From positions 1 through 64,000 of the forward strand of contig DXED01000029.1 in the NCBI GenBank assembly GCA_019115145.1: DNA of 64,000 bases. The letters are read 5' to 3'. How positions within the stretch are numbered: position 1 is the first letter of the stretch; every line of letters starts with the position of its first letter. The translations under genes and the position numbers were made by a program. The notes under the pieces were generated by a model. It was not told where the DNA came from and made no database searches. It was given only the letters and a program-made list of their open reading frames with translations. Positions 42,200 through 50,530 of the stretch are shown here, piece by piece. This DNA is from Claveliimonas intestinigallinarum (GTDB lineage: Bacteria; Bacillota; Clostridia; Lachnospirales; Lachnospiraceae).

Positions 42200-42511
42200 G
42201 CTGTTCCTCCTCGTCTTATTCTCCTTTGGCCCTTCCAGAAGAACCCTGCTGTCTAAAAGTAGAACACAGGCCGGGTTGCTTGTCAATATTTTTATTTTTC
42301 TGTTGCTATTCCCCTTCTTTTTATGTATAATGTAAACCAATCACCGGGAGAATTCTTTCTCTCAAAGGCTGCGTGTCAGCCGCTCTTATTTACATCATCC
42401 GGCACGTGTCCGGGGCGGTTTCCGCCAGAACATTTCCTTTTATTAAGTTTGCAGACGTCTAAAAGGTTGCAGTCCGTTGTCTTTATGTCTACAATGGAGG
42501 TATAACGATTT
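42200..42511. other. Intergenic region between divergent units
   Basis: An AT-rich left part presumably holds the ACT operon promoter, which was not resolved. The right part holds the promoter of the Rpn remnant. No gene was seen. Confidence 0.4.
42467..42495 (+). promoter_or_regulatory. Promoter of the Rpn pseudogene
   Basis: TTGCAG (42467-42472), 17 bases, TACAAT (42490-42495), then GGAGG. Confidence 0.6.
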
Positions 42512-43212
42512 ATGTGTATAACCAAAAAAGTAAATATGGATCGCTCAGAATATCCCACTGCGGATCGGGAGTACAAGGACCGTCTCTTCCGCTTTGTCTT
42601 CAACAACAGGGAGGACCTTCTGTCTCTGTACAACGCTGTGGCCGGGACCAGCTACACAGACCCGGACAGTCTTGGGATCAACATTGCGAAGCTGTACGAG
42701 AAGATCATTGCCCAGAATAATATCAACATCTACAGCTCGGGAGCCAAAAAATTCCCCTTCCCCCAGCACATTGTGTTCTACAACTGAACATCAACTACGG
42801 CCACAACCGGGCGCTCATGGAAAAATGCCGCCGGCTGGAGGAGTACGCCATCTTTGTGGACCGAGTGCGAGGACGGCTGGCGGAAAGCCTGCCCCTGGCG
42901 GAAGCCATCATGGCAGCCATCGATGACTGCATCCGGGACGGTGTTCTGAGGGATATCCTGATCCAGCAGAAAGCGGAGGTAGTGCAGATGATACTGGAAA
43001 CATTTGACAAAGACAAGTACGAGAAAGCCATCAAGAGTGAGGCCTATGAGGATGGGTATACAGAGGGCAGAAAGGAGGGCTATGACCTGAGGCTCCTGGA
43101 GCAGGTGAAGAAGAAGCTGGCCAGAGGAAAATCCGAAGAGGAGATTGCCCAAGACCTGGAGGAGACGCCGGAGGCCATCGCCGGTCTGATCTCCCGGCTT
43201 CAGGAAAAATAA
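42512..43212 (+). pseudogene. Rpn-family recombination-promoting nuclease, deleted
   Basis: The N-terminal frame has the Rpn/PD-(D/E)XK start (DREYKDRLFRFVFNNREDLL, SLYNAVAGTSY) but jumps early to KLYEKIIAQNNINIYSSGAK and FPFPQHIVFYN, then stops at 42787. The C-terminal half resumes in another frame as LNINYGHNRALMEKCRRLEE and runs to 43212 with a DGYTEGRKEGYDLR tail. Compared with intact relatives, one in-frame segment before KLYEKI and one frame-changing segment after VFYN are missing. The nuclease core is therefore broken. It meets the flavin-sensor gene tail to tail with one base between stops. Confidence 0.75.
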
Positions 43213-43213
43213 G

Positions 43214-43960
43214 TCAGCTCCCGCTGTATTTATAGCCAAAGCCTGTGATGGTTTTTATGGTTTCATGCCCGCAGGTAAAAGGCCTTAGCTTTTTCCGTAT
43301 CTGATAGACGGTATTTTCCACTGCGTGGCAGGACTGATTGGAGGGCTCCTGCCACACAGTTTCGTATATGTTTTCTTTTGTAAAAGAGATGTCCGGATGG
43401 GACCAGAGAAGATACAGGACCGCAAATTCCTTTTCTGAGAGATAGATTTCCCGGTCTCCCAGCACTGCCTGGCGTATGGAGGCGTCCATCGTCAGCCTGC
43501 CGGCCAGGGGCACTTCCATCCCCCAGAGTCTTCGTATCTCCAGACAGTCCTTTTCTATCTGCGCAAGGAGCAGGGAGGCGCTGTCAAAGCTTCTGACATC
43601 CCGTATTTTTCTGTACAGGCGCAGAGTCGCCCTGCTGCCGAATATTTCTCTTTGAAAGTCCAGAATATGGATTTTGACGAGCACAGCCTTGTCGCTGTCC
43701 ATGGTGGGGCAGGGGCCGATGTGTACGGCGCAGCAGTACCTCTCACTTTCTCTCCCTGGATCTTCCCCGCAGCTTTCCCCACTGTACAGAAGGATTTTCC
43801 CCGCATACACGCCTGTCCCAGGCAGCTGTGTGCCCTGATCCGGCCGCAGATCCGCGGTGGGCATCCCCACAAGCCGCCCGATACCCCTCTTGTGTATGAT
43901 TTCCCCTCTTATCTCACCTGACAGCAGCTCTTCCTCTGCCTTCTTCTCTGTCATTTTCAT
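43214..43960 (-). CDS. Riboflavin-kinase-like domain fused to OmpR-type DNA-binding domain
   Basis: A 248-residue protein of two recognisable parts. Residues 14-145 follow the bacterial riboflavin kinase domain: GEIIHKRGIGRLVGMPTADL (16-38), GVYAGKILL, HIGPCPT and VKIHILDFQREIFG (95-108), then IRDVRSFDSASLLLAQIEKD. Two key positions differ: PTAN is PTAD, and the catalytic Glu of the usual VEVHLLD is Lys96. Residues 160-248 are a winged helix of the OmpR/PhoB effector type: YLSEKEFAVLYLLWSHPD, ENTVYQIRKKLRP, TITGFGYKY. It has no receiver domain. It lies 29 bases after ribU in one operon. The best reading is a flavin-binding regulator of riboflavin uptake; residual kinase activity is not excluded. 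Confidence 0.82.
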   Translation of the reverse strand: MKMTEKKAEEELLSGEIRGEIIHKRGIGRLVGMPTADLRPDQGTQLPGTGVYAGKILLYSGESCGEDPGRESERYCCAVHIGPCPTMDSDKAVLVKIHILDFQREIFGSRATLRLYRKIRDVRSFDSASLLLAQIEKDCLEIRRLWGMEVPLAGRLTMDASIRQAVLGDREIYLSEKEFAVLYLLWSHPDISFTKENIYETVWQEPSNQSCHAVENTVYQIRKKLRPFTCGHETIKTITGFGYKYSGS

Positions 43961-43989
43961 CCCTCACTGCTCCCTTCCGGATATCTGTC

Positions 43990-44634
43990 TCACATCATTC
44001 CATTTAATACAAGGATCAGCATAACACAGGTAACGATCACCGCTGCCGCCAGCAGGAGGAGACCCCTGTGCCGTCCTCCGCCCCTCTGTTCCGCTCCCTC
44101 TATGCAGCCGCTCTTTCTGAGGGCAGTGACCACCGGCTTGTAGAGCAGAAAGGTAAATGCCGCGTTCAGGCCGCTTTTTAGCAGATTGAAGGGGAGAAAG
44201 GCCGGCAGGAGAAGCTGCGCCACCGCCTCCCGCGGGTAGCCCATGTAAATGGGAGTGACCAGGTAGTTCCAGAGCAGCATCACCGCTGTCATGGCCACGC
44301 AGGCCGCTCCCAGTGCAGCCAGCGCCCCCTTCAGGCTGCGGAATTTCCGGTAGATGACCGCTGCCGTGCAGGCAAAGGCACAGGTGGACACAATGTTCAT
44401 AACGCATCCTATAACCCCCGTATCGCTGACCGTCACCATCTCGATCACGGATACAATGACTGACACGGCGAAGGCGGTCAGTGGTCCCCAGATCAGCCCT
44501 CCCAGAGTAATCACAATATCTTTCGGATCATAGCTCAAAAAGAGCACAACCGGGATGCGCCCCAAAGCCATGACCACATAGGCAATGGCAGACAGCATGG
44601 CGGCTGCCGTGATTTTCTTTGTCCTGTCGTCCAT
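43990..44634 (-). CDS. ribU: Riboflavin ECF transporter S component
   Basis: A 214-residue protein with about six spans: KKITAAAMLSAIAYVVMALG, the substrate loop FLSYDPKDIVITLGGLIWGP, and LLWNYLVTPIYMGYPREAVA resemble RibU. It binds riboflavin and works with a shared ECF energising module encoded elsewhere. GGAGG precedes the ATG by ten bases. It is followed by the riboflavin-kinase-like regulator. No FMN riboswitch (RFN element) could be recognised upstream. Confidence 0.83.
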   Translation of the reverse strand: MDDRTKKITAAAMLSAIAYVVMALGRIPVVLFLSYDPKDIVITLGGLIWGPLTAFAVSVIVSVIEMVTVSDTGVIGCVMNIVSTCAFACTAAVIYRKFRSLKGALAALGAACVAMTAVMLLWNYLVTPIYMGYPREAVAQLLLPAFLPFNLLKSGLNAAFTFLLYKPVVTALRKSGCIEGAEQRGGGRHRGLLLLAAAVIVTCVMLILVLNGMM

Positions 44635-44665
44635 ACAGCTTTTACCTCCAGAGAAAATGAAGCAC

Positions 44666-44688
44666 CCGGAAGGGATCCCCCCTCCCGG
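44666..44688 (-). promoter_or_regulatory. Leader hairpin before ribU
   Basis: On the minus strand CCGGGAGGG pairs with CCCTTCCGG through one G-U pair, loop of five. It lies in the 5' leader between promoter and ribosome site and may be an attenuator or operator. Confidence 0.45.
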
Positions 44689-44697
44689 ATGTTATAA

Positions 44698-44726
44698 AGC
44701 ATACACTCCGGAGGCATCCGCGGCAA
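44698..44726 (-). promoter_or_regulatory. Promoter of ribU with central palindrome
   Basis: Minus strand TTGCCG (44721-44726), 17 bases, TATGCT (44698-44703). The spacer contains the perfect palindrome CTCCGGAG (44706-44713), a candidate operator for the downstream regulator. Confidence 0.5.
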
Positions 44727-44765
44727 GACTACGGCCTGATTTCGGAAACAATTCGGAACTGCCGC

Positions 44766-45026
44766 CTAGTATGTATTGACCAAATACCTGGCCCTCTCCA
44801 GATCCTTTCTCAGAACAAAGATTTCATACTCATACATAAGATCAATCGAACTTCCCACGCTTCCAAAGCTTCCACGGGCCGTGCCATGGCCCATCCATCG
44901 TCCCCCACTGCTCCTTGTCTTGTAGGAATAGGGAATGTGCTCCCTCTCCAGCACATCCCTCATCTCGTTAAAACGCTTCATGTCTCTTCCGATCCACAGG
45001 CTCTCCCTGTTAAAAATTGTGATCAT
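44766..45026 (-). CDS. Small hypothetical protein
   Basis: An 86-residue protein (TIFNRESLWIGRDMKRFNEM, then DLMYEYEIFVLRKDLERARY). The pattern resembles DUF2007-type signal-transducing stubs, a short ferredoxin-like fold, but I do not firmly recognise it. ATG at 45026 follows GAGGAGG and lies 15 bases after the membrane protein gene, so they form an operon with tag. Confidence 0.65.
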   Translation of the reverse strand: MITIFNRESLWIGRDMKRFNEMRDVLEREHIPYSYKTRSSGGRWMGHGTARGSFGSVGSSIDLMYEYEIFVLRKDLERARYLVNTY

Positions 45027-45040
45027 AGTCCCCCTCCTCT

Positions 45041-45619
45041 TCAGTCCTGACAAAGTCCGGCCATTCGATATACATATACAATTTTCACAACACTCACAAC
45101 AACCAGACCAATCCCGCAGGCCAGCATTGCGATCACTCCCGGTAAAAACAAAAGGGCACTGCAGACAGTACCTCCCGCAAATCCTGCCAGCATGCCCACA
45201 TACCACTGACGCAGCCTGAGCCACTTTTCACTCAGTATCACATCTCTGTCGTGGGCAAATTCAGCATGTCCCGCAAATTCCTGGTACTCTCCTGCTATAT
45301 CCACAGCGGCTGATGCAATGACCACCAGAATGATAAGAGTGACCAACAGGCTGCCATCCAGAAAATAGGACACGGCAGAAGATAGGACTCCTACTACTGC
45401 CGACGCGGCTTTACAGAACCCCGCCATTCTGAAGTGAGCACTGAAATGTTCCATCTTAAGCAGGACGGCTCCATAAACCACTGTCGCCAGGATATTCACA
45501 AACCACAGCAGCGTGTAAAGCCTTCCGTCCCCTTCCCCATTAGAAATGGTCCTTGCAACAGTACATACGATTAGAAGCCAGAACAGACTCTGGTACCATT
45601 TTCCACTTATCTCACTCAT
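45041..45619 (-). CDS. Hypothetical membrane protein (DUF6773-like)
   Basis: A 192-residue protein with about six hydrophobic segments (FWLLIVCTVARTISNG, TLLWFVNILATVVYGAVLL, LLVTLIILVVIASAAVDIA). It resembles the DUF6773 membrane family; function unknown. ATG at 45619 follows GGGGGGAG and overlaps the end of tag by eight bases. Confidence 0.7.
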   Translation of the reverse strand: MSEISGKWYQSLFWLLIVCTVARTISNGEGDGRLYTLLWFVNILATVVYGAVLLKMEHFSAHFRMAGFCKAASAVVGVLSSAVSYFLDGSLLVTLIILVVIASAAVDIAGEYQEFAGHAEFAHDRDVILSEKWLRLRQWYVGMLAGFAGGTVCSALLFLPGVIAMLACGIGLVVVSVVKIVYVYRMAGLCQD

Positions 45620-46214
45620 TGTTTCTCTCCCCCCTCTTCTCCACATCCGCCAGCTTCAGCAGCTCCCCGTACCGAAAACATTCTCTCTGATGGTCGTTTA
45701 TTATGCCGCAGGCCTGCAGATGGGAGTACACAGTGACAGGTCCCATGTACTTCAGTCCCCGCTTTTTGAGGTCCCGACTGATCCTGTCGGAGAGCTCGTT
45801 GCTTGCCGGCAGCCCTCCTGTCTGATGGGAGGGATAAATGTAGGTCTTCCCCCCTGTAAAGCTCCACAGGTAGGCACTGAAGGATCCTGCCTCCTGATGG
45901 ATCCTCTGAAAGCACCGGGCGTTGTGTATAACAGCCCGGATCTTCCTCTCTGATCGGATCATGCCCTCTGTCTGCAAAATCCGCTCCACATCCTCCTCGC
46001 CGTAGCCTGCCACCTTGTCAAAATCAAAGTCGTCAAAGCACTGCCGGAAAATCTCCCTCTTCTGTATCATCATGTTCCAGTTCAGGCCGCACTGCATGAC
46101 CTCCATCATCAGGAACTCAAACTGTTTCCGGTCGTCATGGAGGGGCACGCCCCACTCCTCATCATGATACCGGATCATCTTCTCATTGCACATGCACCAC
46201 TGACATTTCTCCAA
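45612..46214 (-). CDS. tag: DNA-3-methyladenine glycosylase I
   Basis: A 200-residue repair enzyme with the family start KCQWCMCNEKMIRYHDEEWG (zinc-binding Cys), VPLHDDRKQFEFLMMEVMQC and GLNWNMMIQKREIFRQCFDD (shown in parts), and the C-terminal zinc ligands near GIINDHQRECF. It removes 3-methyladenine from alkylated DNA. The start is TTG seven bases after GAGGAGGG. Confidence 0.93.
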   Translation of the reverse strand: MEKCQWCMCNEKMIRYHDEEWGVPLHDDRKQFEFLMMEVMQCGLNWNMMIQKREIFRQCFDDFDFDKVAGYGEEDVERILQTEGMIRSERKIRAVIHNARCFQRIHQEAGSFSAYLWSFTGGKTYIYPSHQTGGLPASNELSDRISRDLKKRGLKYMGPVTVYSHLQACGIINDHQRECFRYGELLKLADVEKRGERNNE

Positions 46215-46237
46215 GCTCTGTCCCTCCTCTCACCGCC

Positions 46238-46876
46238 CTATCTTGTGTAGTAAAACATATTGCCGTCATACTTTTCATCCAGCGTCTGGCGGCTTGTGAA
46301 CACGCACTGCACCCCCTCTGCAAACGCGCCAAAGGGATCGTGCCGCTCTGCGATGGCATCCAGCTTTCTTCTGATACTGCCGCACACGCCGTCGTCCTGG
46401 TGACGGTTCTTTTGCTCATCCGTCTCAAAAAAGACATGCACCCTGTCAAAAAGAATTTCCACCCGCCAAATATCCGGGGCCTCTATGCTCCTGATCTCCC
46501 CGGCGCACCTTTGGAGCGCCCTTTTTTGTATCTCGTCCCTGAGCGTGTCGCAGGTCACAAGGAAGTCCCCGGGTCTTTGGTAAGTGGGATGCATATTATG
46601 CCTGACACACAAAGCGGCAAATTTCTCCGCTGTGCGTCTCTGCTTCCGCTCATCTGGGTTTGCCCCCTTTTTCATCTTCCCGACGCAGTCCCTGTCCCAC
46701 AGAAGCAGGCGCAGTCGGGGCCGCCCCGCGTTAGTCCGTTCGCAGAAATAATCGTAGACCCGCAGGCCGTAGGTTTCCTCAAACCATTGCTCCAGCTCTG
46801 TAAAAAGAGGGCCTTTCTCCTCCCTGCCGTCCAGGATCGCTATCGCATGGCTGTACTCTTCTTCTCTTAATAGCAT
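46238..46876 (-). CDS. Hypothetical protein
   Basis: A 212-residue soluble protein without a domain I can name. It starts LLREEEYSHAIAILDGREEK, contains YGLRVYDYFCERTNAGRPRL and CVRHNMHPTYQRPGDFLVTC, and ends KYDGNMFYYTR. No membrane segment, signal peptide or nucleotide-binding motif is visible. GAGGGTG precedes the ATG. It lies 23 bases before tag on the same strand. Confidence 0.6.
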   Translation of the reverse strand: MLLREEEYSHAIAILDGREEKGPLFTELEQWFEETYGLRVYDYFCERTNAGRPRLRLLLWDRDCVGKMKKGANPDERKQRRTAEKFAALCVRHNMHPTYQRPGDFLVTCDTLRDEIQKRALQRCAGEIRSIEAPDIWRVEILFDRVHVFFETDEQKNRHQDDGVCGSIRRKLDAIAERHDPFGAFAEGVQCVFTSRQTLDEKYDGNMFYYTR

Positions 46877-47004
46877 ACCGTCACCCTCTGTTCTGTTTTT
46901 TTCTGTTATTCCGCTTCGTTTTTTTCATTATAATACATATGGCGGGCTTTTTCTCCCTTGCATAGCAAAAATCTTATATTCTATTAAAATGAACTTTTTA
47001 TGTT

Positions 47005-47026
47005 TCTAAATCAAATCTAAATAAAT
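47005..47026 (+). promoter_or_regulatory. Tandem response-regulator boxes before the two-component genes
   Basis: TAAATCAAA (47007-47015) followed 11 bases later by TAAATAAAT. The exact TAAATCAAA recurs twice before the permease genes at 49089 and 49111. Bases from here to about 52150 are strikingly AT-rich. Confidence 0.5.
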
Positions 47027-47067
47027 GTATGTTAAAATTGGAATATTCTTTTTTAGGTGGTGCTTAC

Positions 47068-47739
47068 ATGAAAGAACAGATACTGATTATTGAAGATGAA
47101 AAAGCGATACAGAATGTTTTATATGATTTGTTGACGGACGCTGGATATGAAGTATCCTTAGCCAGTGATGGCTTAGAGGGGCTTTCGCTTTTTCAGTCAC
47201 AGCCATTTGCTCTTATTCTCTTAGATATTATGATGCCGAAAATTGACGGGTACGCTGTATGTGAGCTTATACGCAAAGAGTCTGATATCCCCATTATGAT
47301 GCTTACCGCAATGGATGAAGAGGAAGCACAAATAAGAGCATTTGAACTACAGGTAGATGATTATATTACAAAACCTTTTTCTCTAAAACTTGTATTGATG
47401 CGAATAGAGGCTGTTCTCAGACGCATAAAAGAAAAAACAGGAAATCAGAAAATATTGACTTCTCATGGGATTGAACTAAATGTAGACAGCTATGAAGTGT
47501 GTAAAAATGGTATCCCTGTCAAATTAACACAACTGGAATTCGAGTTGTTATTGACTTTTCTGAAACACAAAAATCAAGTCCTTACACGGGATAATCTTAT
47601 TTCACAGGTGTGGGGATATGATTTTGCGGGTGATGAAAAAGCAGTAAACATTCATATTATGAATTTGCGACGTAAATTAGATGTTGACTGTATTCAAACG
47701 ATACGAGGGGTGGGCTATAAGTTTGAAAGCGAAAATTAA
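47068..47739 (+). CDS. OmpR-family response regulator
   Basis: A 223-residue two-domain regulator. The receiver domain has IIEDEKAIQNVLYDLL, the phospho-acceptor Asp in ALILLDIMMPKIDGY, Thr in MLTAMDE and Lys in DYITKPFSLK. The C-terminal winged helix reads LTQLEFELLLTFLKHKNQVL and IQTIRGVGYKFE. ATG at 47068 follows AGGTGG. It is followed directly, with overlap, by the sensor kinase, and probably activates the two FtsX-like permease genes through TAAATCAAA boxes. Confidence 0.93.
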   Translation: MKEQILIIEDEKAIQNVLYDLLTDAGYEVSLASDGLEGLSLFQSQPFALILLDIMMPKIDGYAVCELIRKESDIPIMMLTAMDEEEAQIRAFELQVDDYITKPFSLKLVLMRIEAVLRRIKEKTGNQKILTSHGIELNVDSYEVCKNGIPVKLTQLEFELLLTFLKHKNQVLTRDNLISQVWGYDFAGDEKAVNIHIMNLRRKLDVDCIQTIRGVGYKFESEN

Positions 47740-49102
47740 AAGCAGTTTAAGCATAAAAGTATTTTTATTAATCGCCGGGTCTTTACTCTTTTGTAGTTTT
47801 CTTATTTACGGAAGTATTATGTTGTTTCTTCCTAAAAGTTATGTTGCTGTTTCATCAGAGCAGACTAATATGGAAATAGATAGATTGGTAGAAACACTGT
47901 CTGAAACAAAATTAGAAAATGCGGAAAATATACTTGAAAGGTTTTGCGAAAATAATCATGCTACAATCATATTTCAATATAATGGCGAAAAACATCAGTA
48001 TGGTAATCCTTCAAATTTATCTTCAAATAGTTCAGAAATGATGTCTTTTGCTCAGGAAATTAAATTTGCAGATACCGTTGAAACTTACGTAATAAATATT
48101 GTTGTACCTATTTCTTCTAACCATGAACTTAATAACGCATTGTTGAAACTATTGCCATTTCTTTTGATAATCATATTTGTTGTTTCATTTTTGGGAGCAT
48201 GGTTCTGTAGTCGGCTGATTGCAAAGCCGATCATAGAAATCAGTCAAGTATCCAAACGAATGGCAAAGCTGGATATGACATGGAAATGTACGATTACCCG
48301 TTCTGATGAAATCGGGATACTGGCAGATAGTTTAAATACAATGTCAACAGAATTGTCTGATACTATGAATGCTCTTGAAACTGCCAATGAACAGTTGAAG
48401 TTGGAGATGGAACACATTGAAGAACTGAATAAACAGCGTCAGCATTTTTTCGCTACGGCTTCGCATGAATTAAAAACACCGATCACCATTATTAAAGGGC
48501 AGGTAGAAGGTATGATTATGGAAATCGGGCGTTATAAAGATACGAGAAAAATCCTGCCAGAGACATTACGTGAGATTGAAAATATGGAAAATCTCGTAAA
48601 AGAAATTTTGTCTATTTCAAAATTAGAGCTGGGAGAAATAGATAACCTGTCAGCTTTGCCCGTGACAGATATTGTAAAACGTGTCTGCGAACATTTGAAG
48701 CCATTAGCTGACGAAAAAAATATTACAATTTATCCGAGGTTAACAGATGATGTGCAGGTTATCGGAAATCAGTCCCTCTTTGAAAAAGCATTGCATAACA
48801 TTATCAATAATGCAATCCGCCATTCACCTGTTGAAACAAATGTATATGTTACTCTTACAGATAAGGAATTGCTTGTTAAAAACGAGGGAATTACAATTCC
48901 GCAGGAAGATTTAAATAAAATATTTACACCATTTTATCGTGTGGAAAAGTCCCATAATAAATTAACCGGCGGCAGTGGATTAGGGCTTTATCTAGTTAAG
49001 AATATTTTAGAAAAACACGGTCTTTTATATACGATAAATAATGATGAAAATGGAGTCTGCTTTAAAATCACAATAAATTCTCAAAATCTAAATCAAAATT
49101 AA
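47723..49102 (+). CDS. Sensor histidine kinase
   Basis: A 459-residue membrane kinase. The first membrane span lies near residue 10-35, an extracytoplasmic sensor of about 100 residues follows, then a second span around 145-170, HAMP linker, H-box FFATASHELKTPITIIKG, N-box LHNIINNAIRHS, and G-box GGSGLGLYLVKNILEKHG. The start is taken as TTG at 47723, overlapping the regulator gene by 17 bases. It phosphorylates the upstream regulator; the stimulus is unknown, but such systems with FtsX-like permeases often sense peptide antibiotics. Confidence 0.9.
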   Translation: MKAKIKSSLSIKVFLLIAGSLLFCSFLIYGSIMLFLPKSYVAVSSEQTNMEIDRLVETLSETKLENAENILERFCENNHATIIFQYNGEKHQYGNPSNLSSNSSEMMSFAQEIKFADTVETYVINIVVPISSNHELNNALLKLLPFLLIIIFVVSFLGAWFCSRLIAKPIIEISQVSKRMAKLDMTWKCTITRSDEIGILADSLNTMSTELSDTMNALETANEQLKLEMEHIEELNKQRQHFFATASHELKTPITIIKGQVEGMIMEIGRYKDTRKILPETLREIENMENLVKEILSISKLELGEIDNLSALPVTDIVKRVCEHLKPLADEKNITIYPRLTDDVQVIGNQSLFEKALHNIINNAIRHSPVETNVYVTLTDKELLVKNEGITIPQEDLNKIFTPFYRVEKSHNKLTGGSGLGLYLVKNILEKHGLLYTINNDENGVCFKITINSQNLNQN

Positions 49103-49120
49103 ATTGAAATTAAATCAAAA
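49087..49120 (+). promoter_or_regulatory. Response-regulator boxes before the permease genes
   Basis: Two TAAATCAAA copies (49089-49097 and 49111-49119), 22 bases apart, about two helical turns; related TAAATTGAAAT lies between. Confidence 0.55.
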
Positions 49121-49124
49121 CGAA

Positions 49125-49165
49125 ACCGTCCTTTTTTATGATAGAAACAGAAAAGAAAGGACGGT
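49125..49165 (+). promoter_or_regulatory. Hairpin covering the permease ribosome site
   Basis: ACCGTCC (49125-49131) pairs with GGACGGT (49159-49165), extended by TTT/AAA. The AAAGGA ribosome site of the first permease gene is in the right arm, so folding should hide it. Confidence 0.5.
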
Positions 49166-49171
49166 GTTTTT

Positions 49172-50518
49172 ATGCATATTGGAAAGCGGGTTTTCCTATA
49201 TTTAACTCGCAAAAAAGGGAAAAACCTTATCCTATGTGGGATTTTTTCCCTTATTTCATTTTCAGTGTTAGCTGGAATTTCGGTTTTTGCAGGTGCTTCA
49301 CAGATTTCTAAAGACCTGTGTTCTAATATTGGAGCTTCTTTTGATATCCGGCCTTATGAACAATTTGTGACAGAAAACGGTCAAGCTTCCAGTAATGGAA
49401 CACCTGTCATTTATGAAAGTGCTATTCGACAAATATTAGATGTGATTGGTACGGAACTGAAAACGTACAACACCGAGCACCACGGCTTTGCAAAAGGACA
49501 AAATCTTTCATTTATTGCCGGAATGGGACATAGTGAAGACAGTAACATGGGAGAAGTGATTGCGGTGAGAGACTCCAGCTTAACAAAAACATTTTTTAAC
49601 GAAGAATGCAGGCTGATAGAGGGCAGTCATATTAAGCCGGAAGATAAAAATAAGGTTCTCATTAGTAAAGAGCTTGCAAGAGAAAATCAGTTATCTGTCG
49701 GAGATACGCTAAGGCTCACCCATGCAGAATTAGGAAGCGAAAATGGAAATTACATTGATCTGATTAAGGAAAAGACTGCGTTTGCTACTGTGGAAATCAA
49801 AGGGATTTTTGAAATTAAACGCATGACTGACAGCGGATTAAATCCAACTGCAAAAAAAGCAGAAAATATGATTTTCTCCGACAGGCAATTACTTTTTGAT
49901 CTGAAAGAGCAAAAGCAAGATGTTTATGAGGGAGAATTGTCATTTTTTATTTCTGACCCACTGTTTCTTAATGATATAACAGAGAAAGTCGAAAATTTAA
50001 CTTCGATTGACTGGAATAATCATATTGTGCAAAAGAATGATTTCAAGTTTTCAAAGATTTCCGCACAGTTGCAGACAATACAGAATATAGTTACCTCTTT
50101 AATCGTAATAGTATCTGTTCTGGGAATTGTAATCTTAATGCTGATGATGACATTGAGGATAAGAGGGCGGATAAAAGAAGCGGGCATTTTGCTTTCCATA
50201 GGCAGAAGCAAAAAAGAGATTGTCGGGCAATTTGTGATAGAAGCTGTTTTTGTACTGCTCATGGGCTTTTTGTTGGCTGTTATTATTTTCATTCCCGTAT
50301 CTTCTATGCTAAACACACACTTGTTTGCTGCAGTCATGCAGGAAACCATAAAGGATATTCAACTGACAACAGGGAATACCAATTACCTACAGCTTGATTT
50401 TTATAAAACGATATTGTTATTGGGGACGGAAACTGGCATGACGGCATTAACAGTGATTGTGTCAAGTGCAATGGTGCTTTCTCTTAAACCAAAAGAAATA
50501 TTGACGAAAATGAGTTAG
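49172..50518 (+). CDS. FtsX-like ABC permease, first
   Basis: A 448-residue membrane protein: one N-terminal span, a large extracytoplasmic domain, then three spans from about residue 300 (QTIQNIVTSLIVIVSVLGIV, LSIGRSKKEIVGQFVIEAVF) ending LSLKPKEILTKMS. This is the FtsX/MacB permease layout. Such permeases need a separate ATPase; none is encoded next to it. It is twelve bases from a second, related permease, so the two likely form a heterodimer. Confidence 0.87.
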   Translation: MHIGKRVFLYLTRKKGKNLILCGIFSLISFSVLAGISVFAGASQISKDLCSNIGASFDIRPYEQFVTENGQASSNGTPVIYESAIRQILDVIGTELKTYNTEHHGFAKGQNLSFIAGMGHSEDSNMGEVIAVRDSSLTKTFFNEECRLIEGSHIKPEDKNKVLISKELARENQLSVGDTLRLTHAELGSENGNYIDLIKEKTAFATVEIKGIFEIKRMTDSGLNPTAKKAENMIFSDRQLLFDLKEQKQDVYEGELSFFISDPLFLNDITEKVENLTSIDWNNHIVQKNDFKFSKISAQLQTIQNIVTSLIVIVSVLGIVILMLMMTLRIRGRIKEAGILLSIGRSKKEIVGQFVIEAVFVLLMGFLLAVIIFIPVSSMLNTHLFAAVMQETIKDIQLTTGNTNYLQLDFYKTILLLGTETGMTALTVIVSSAMVLSLKPKEILTKMS

Positions 50519-50530
50519 GAGGATTTTTAG

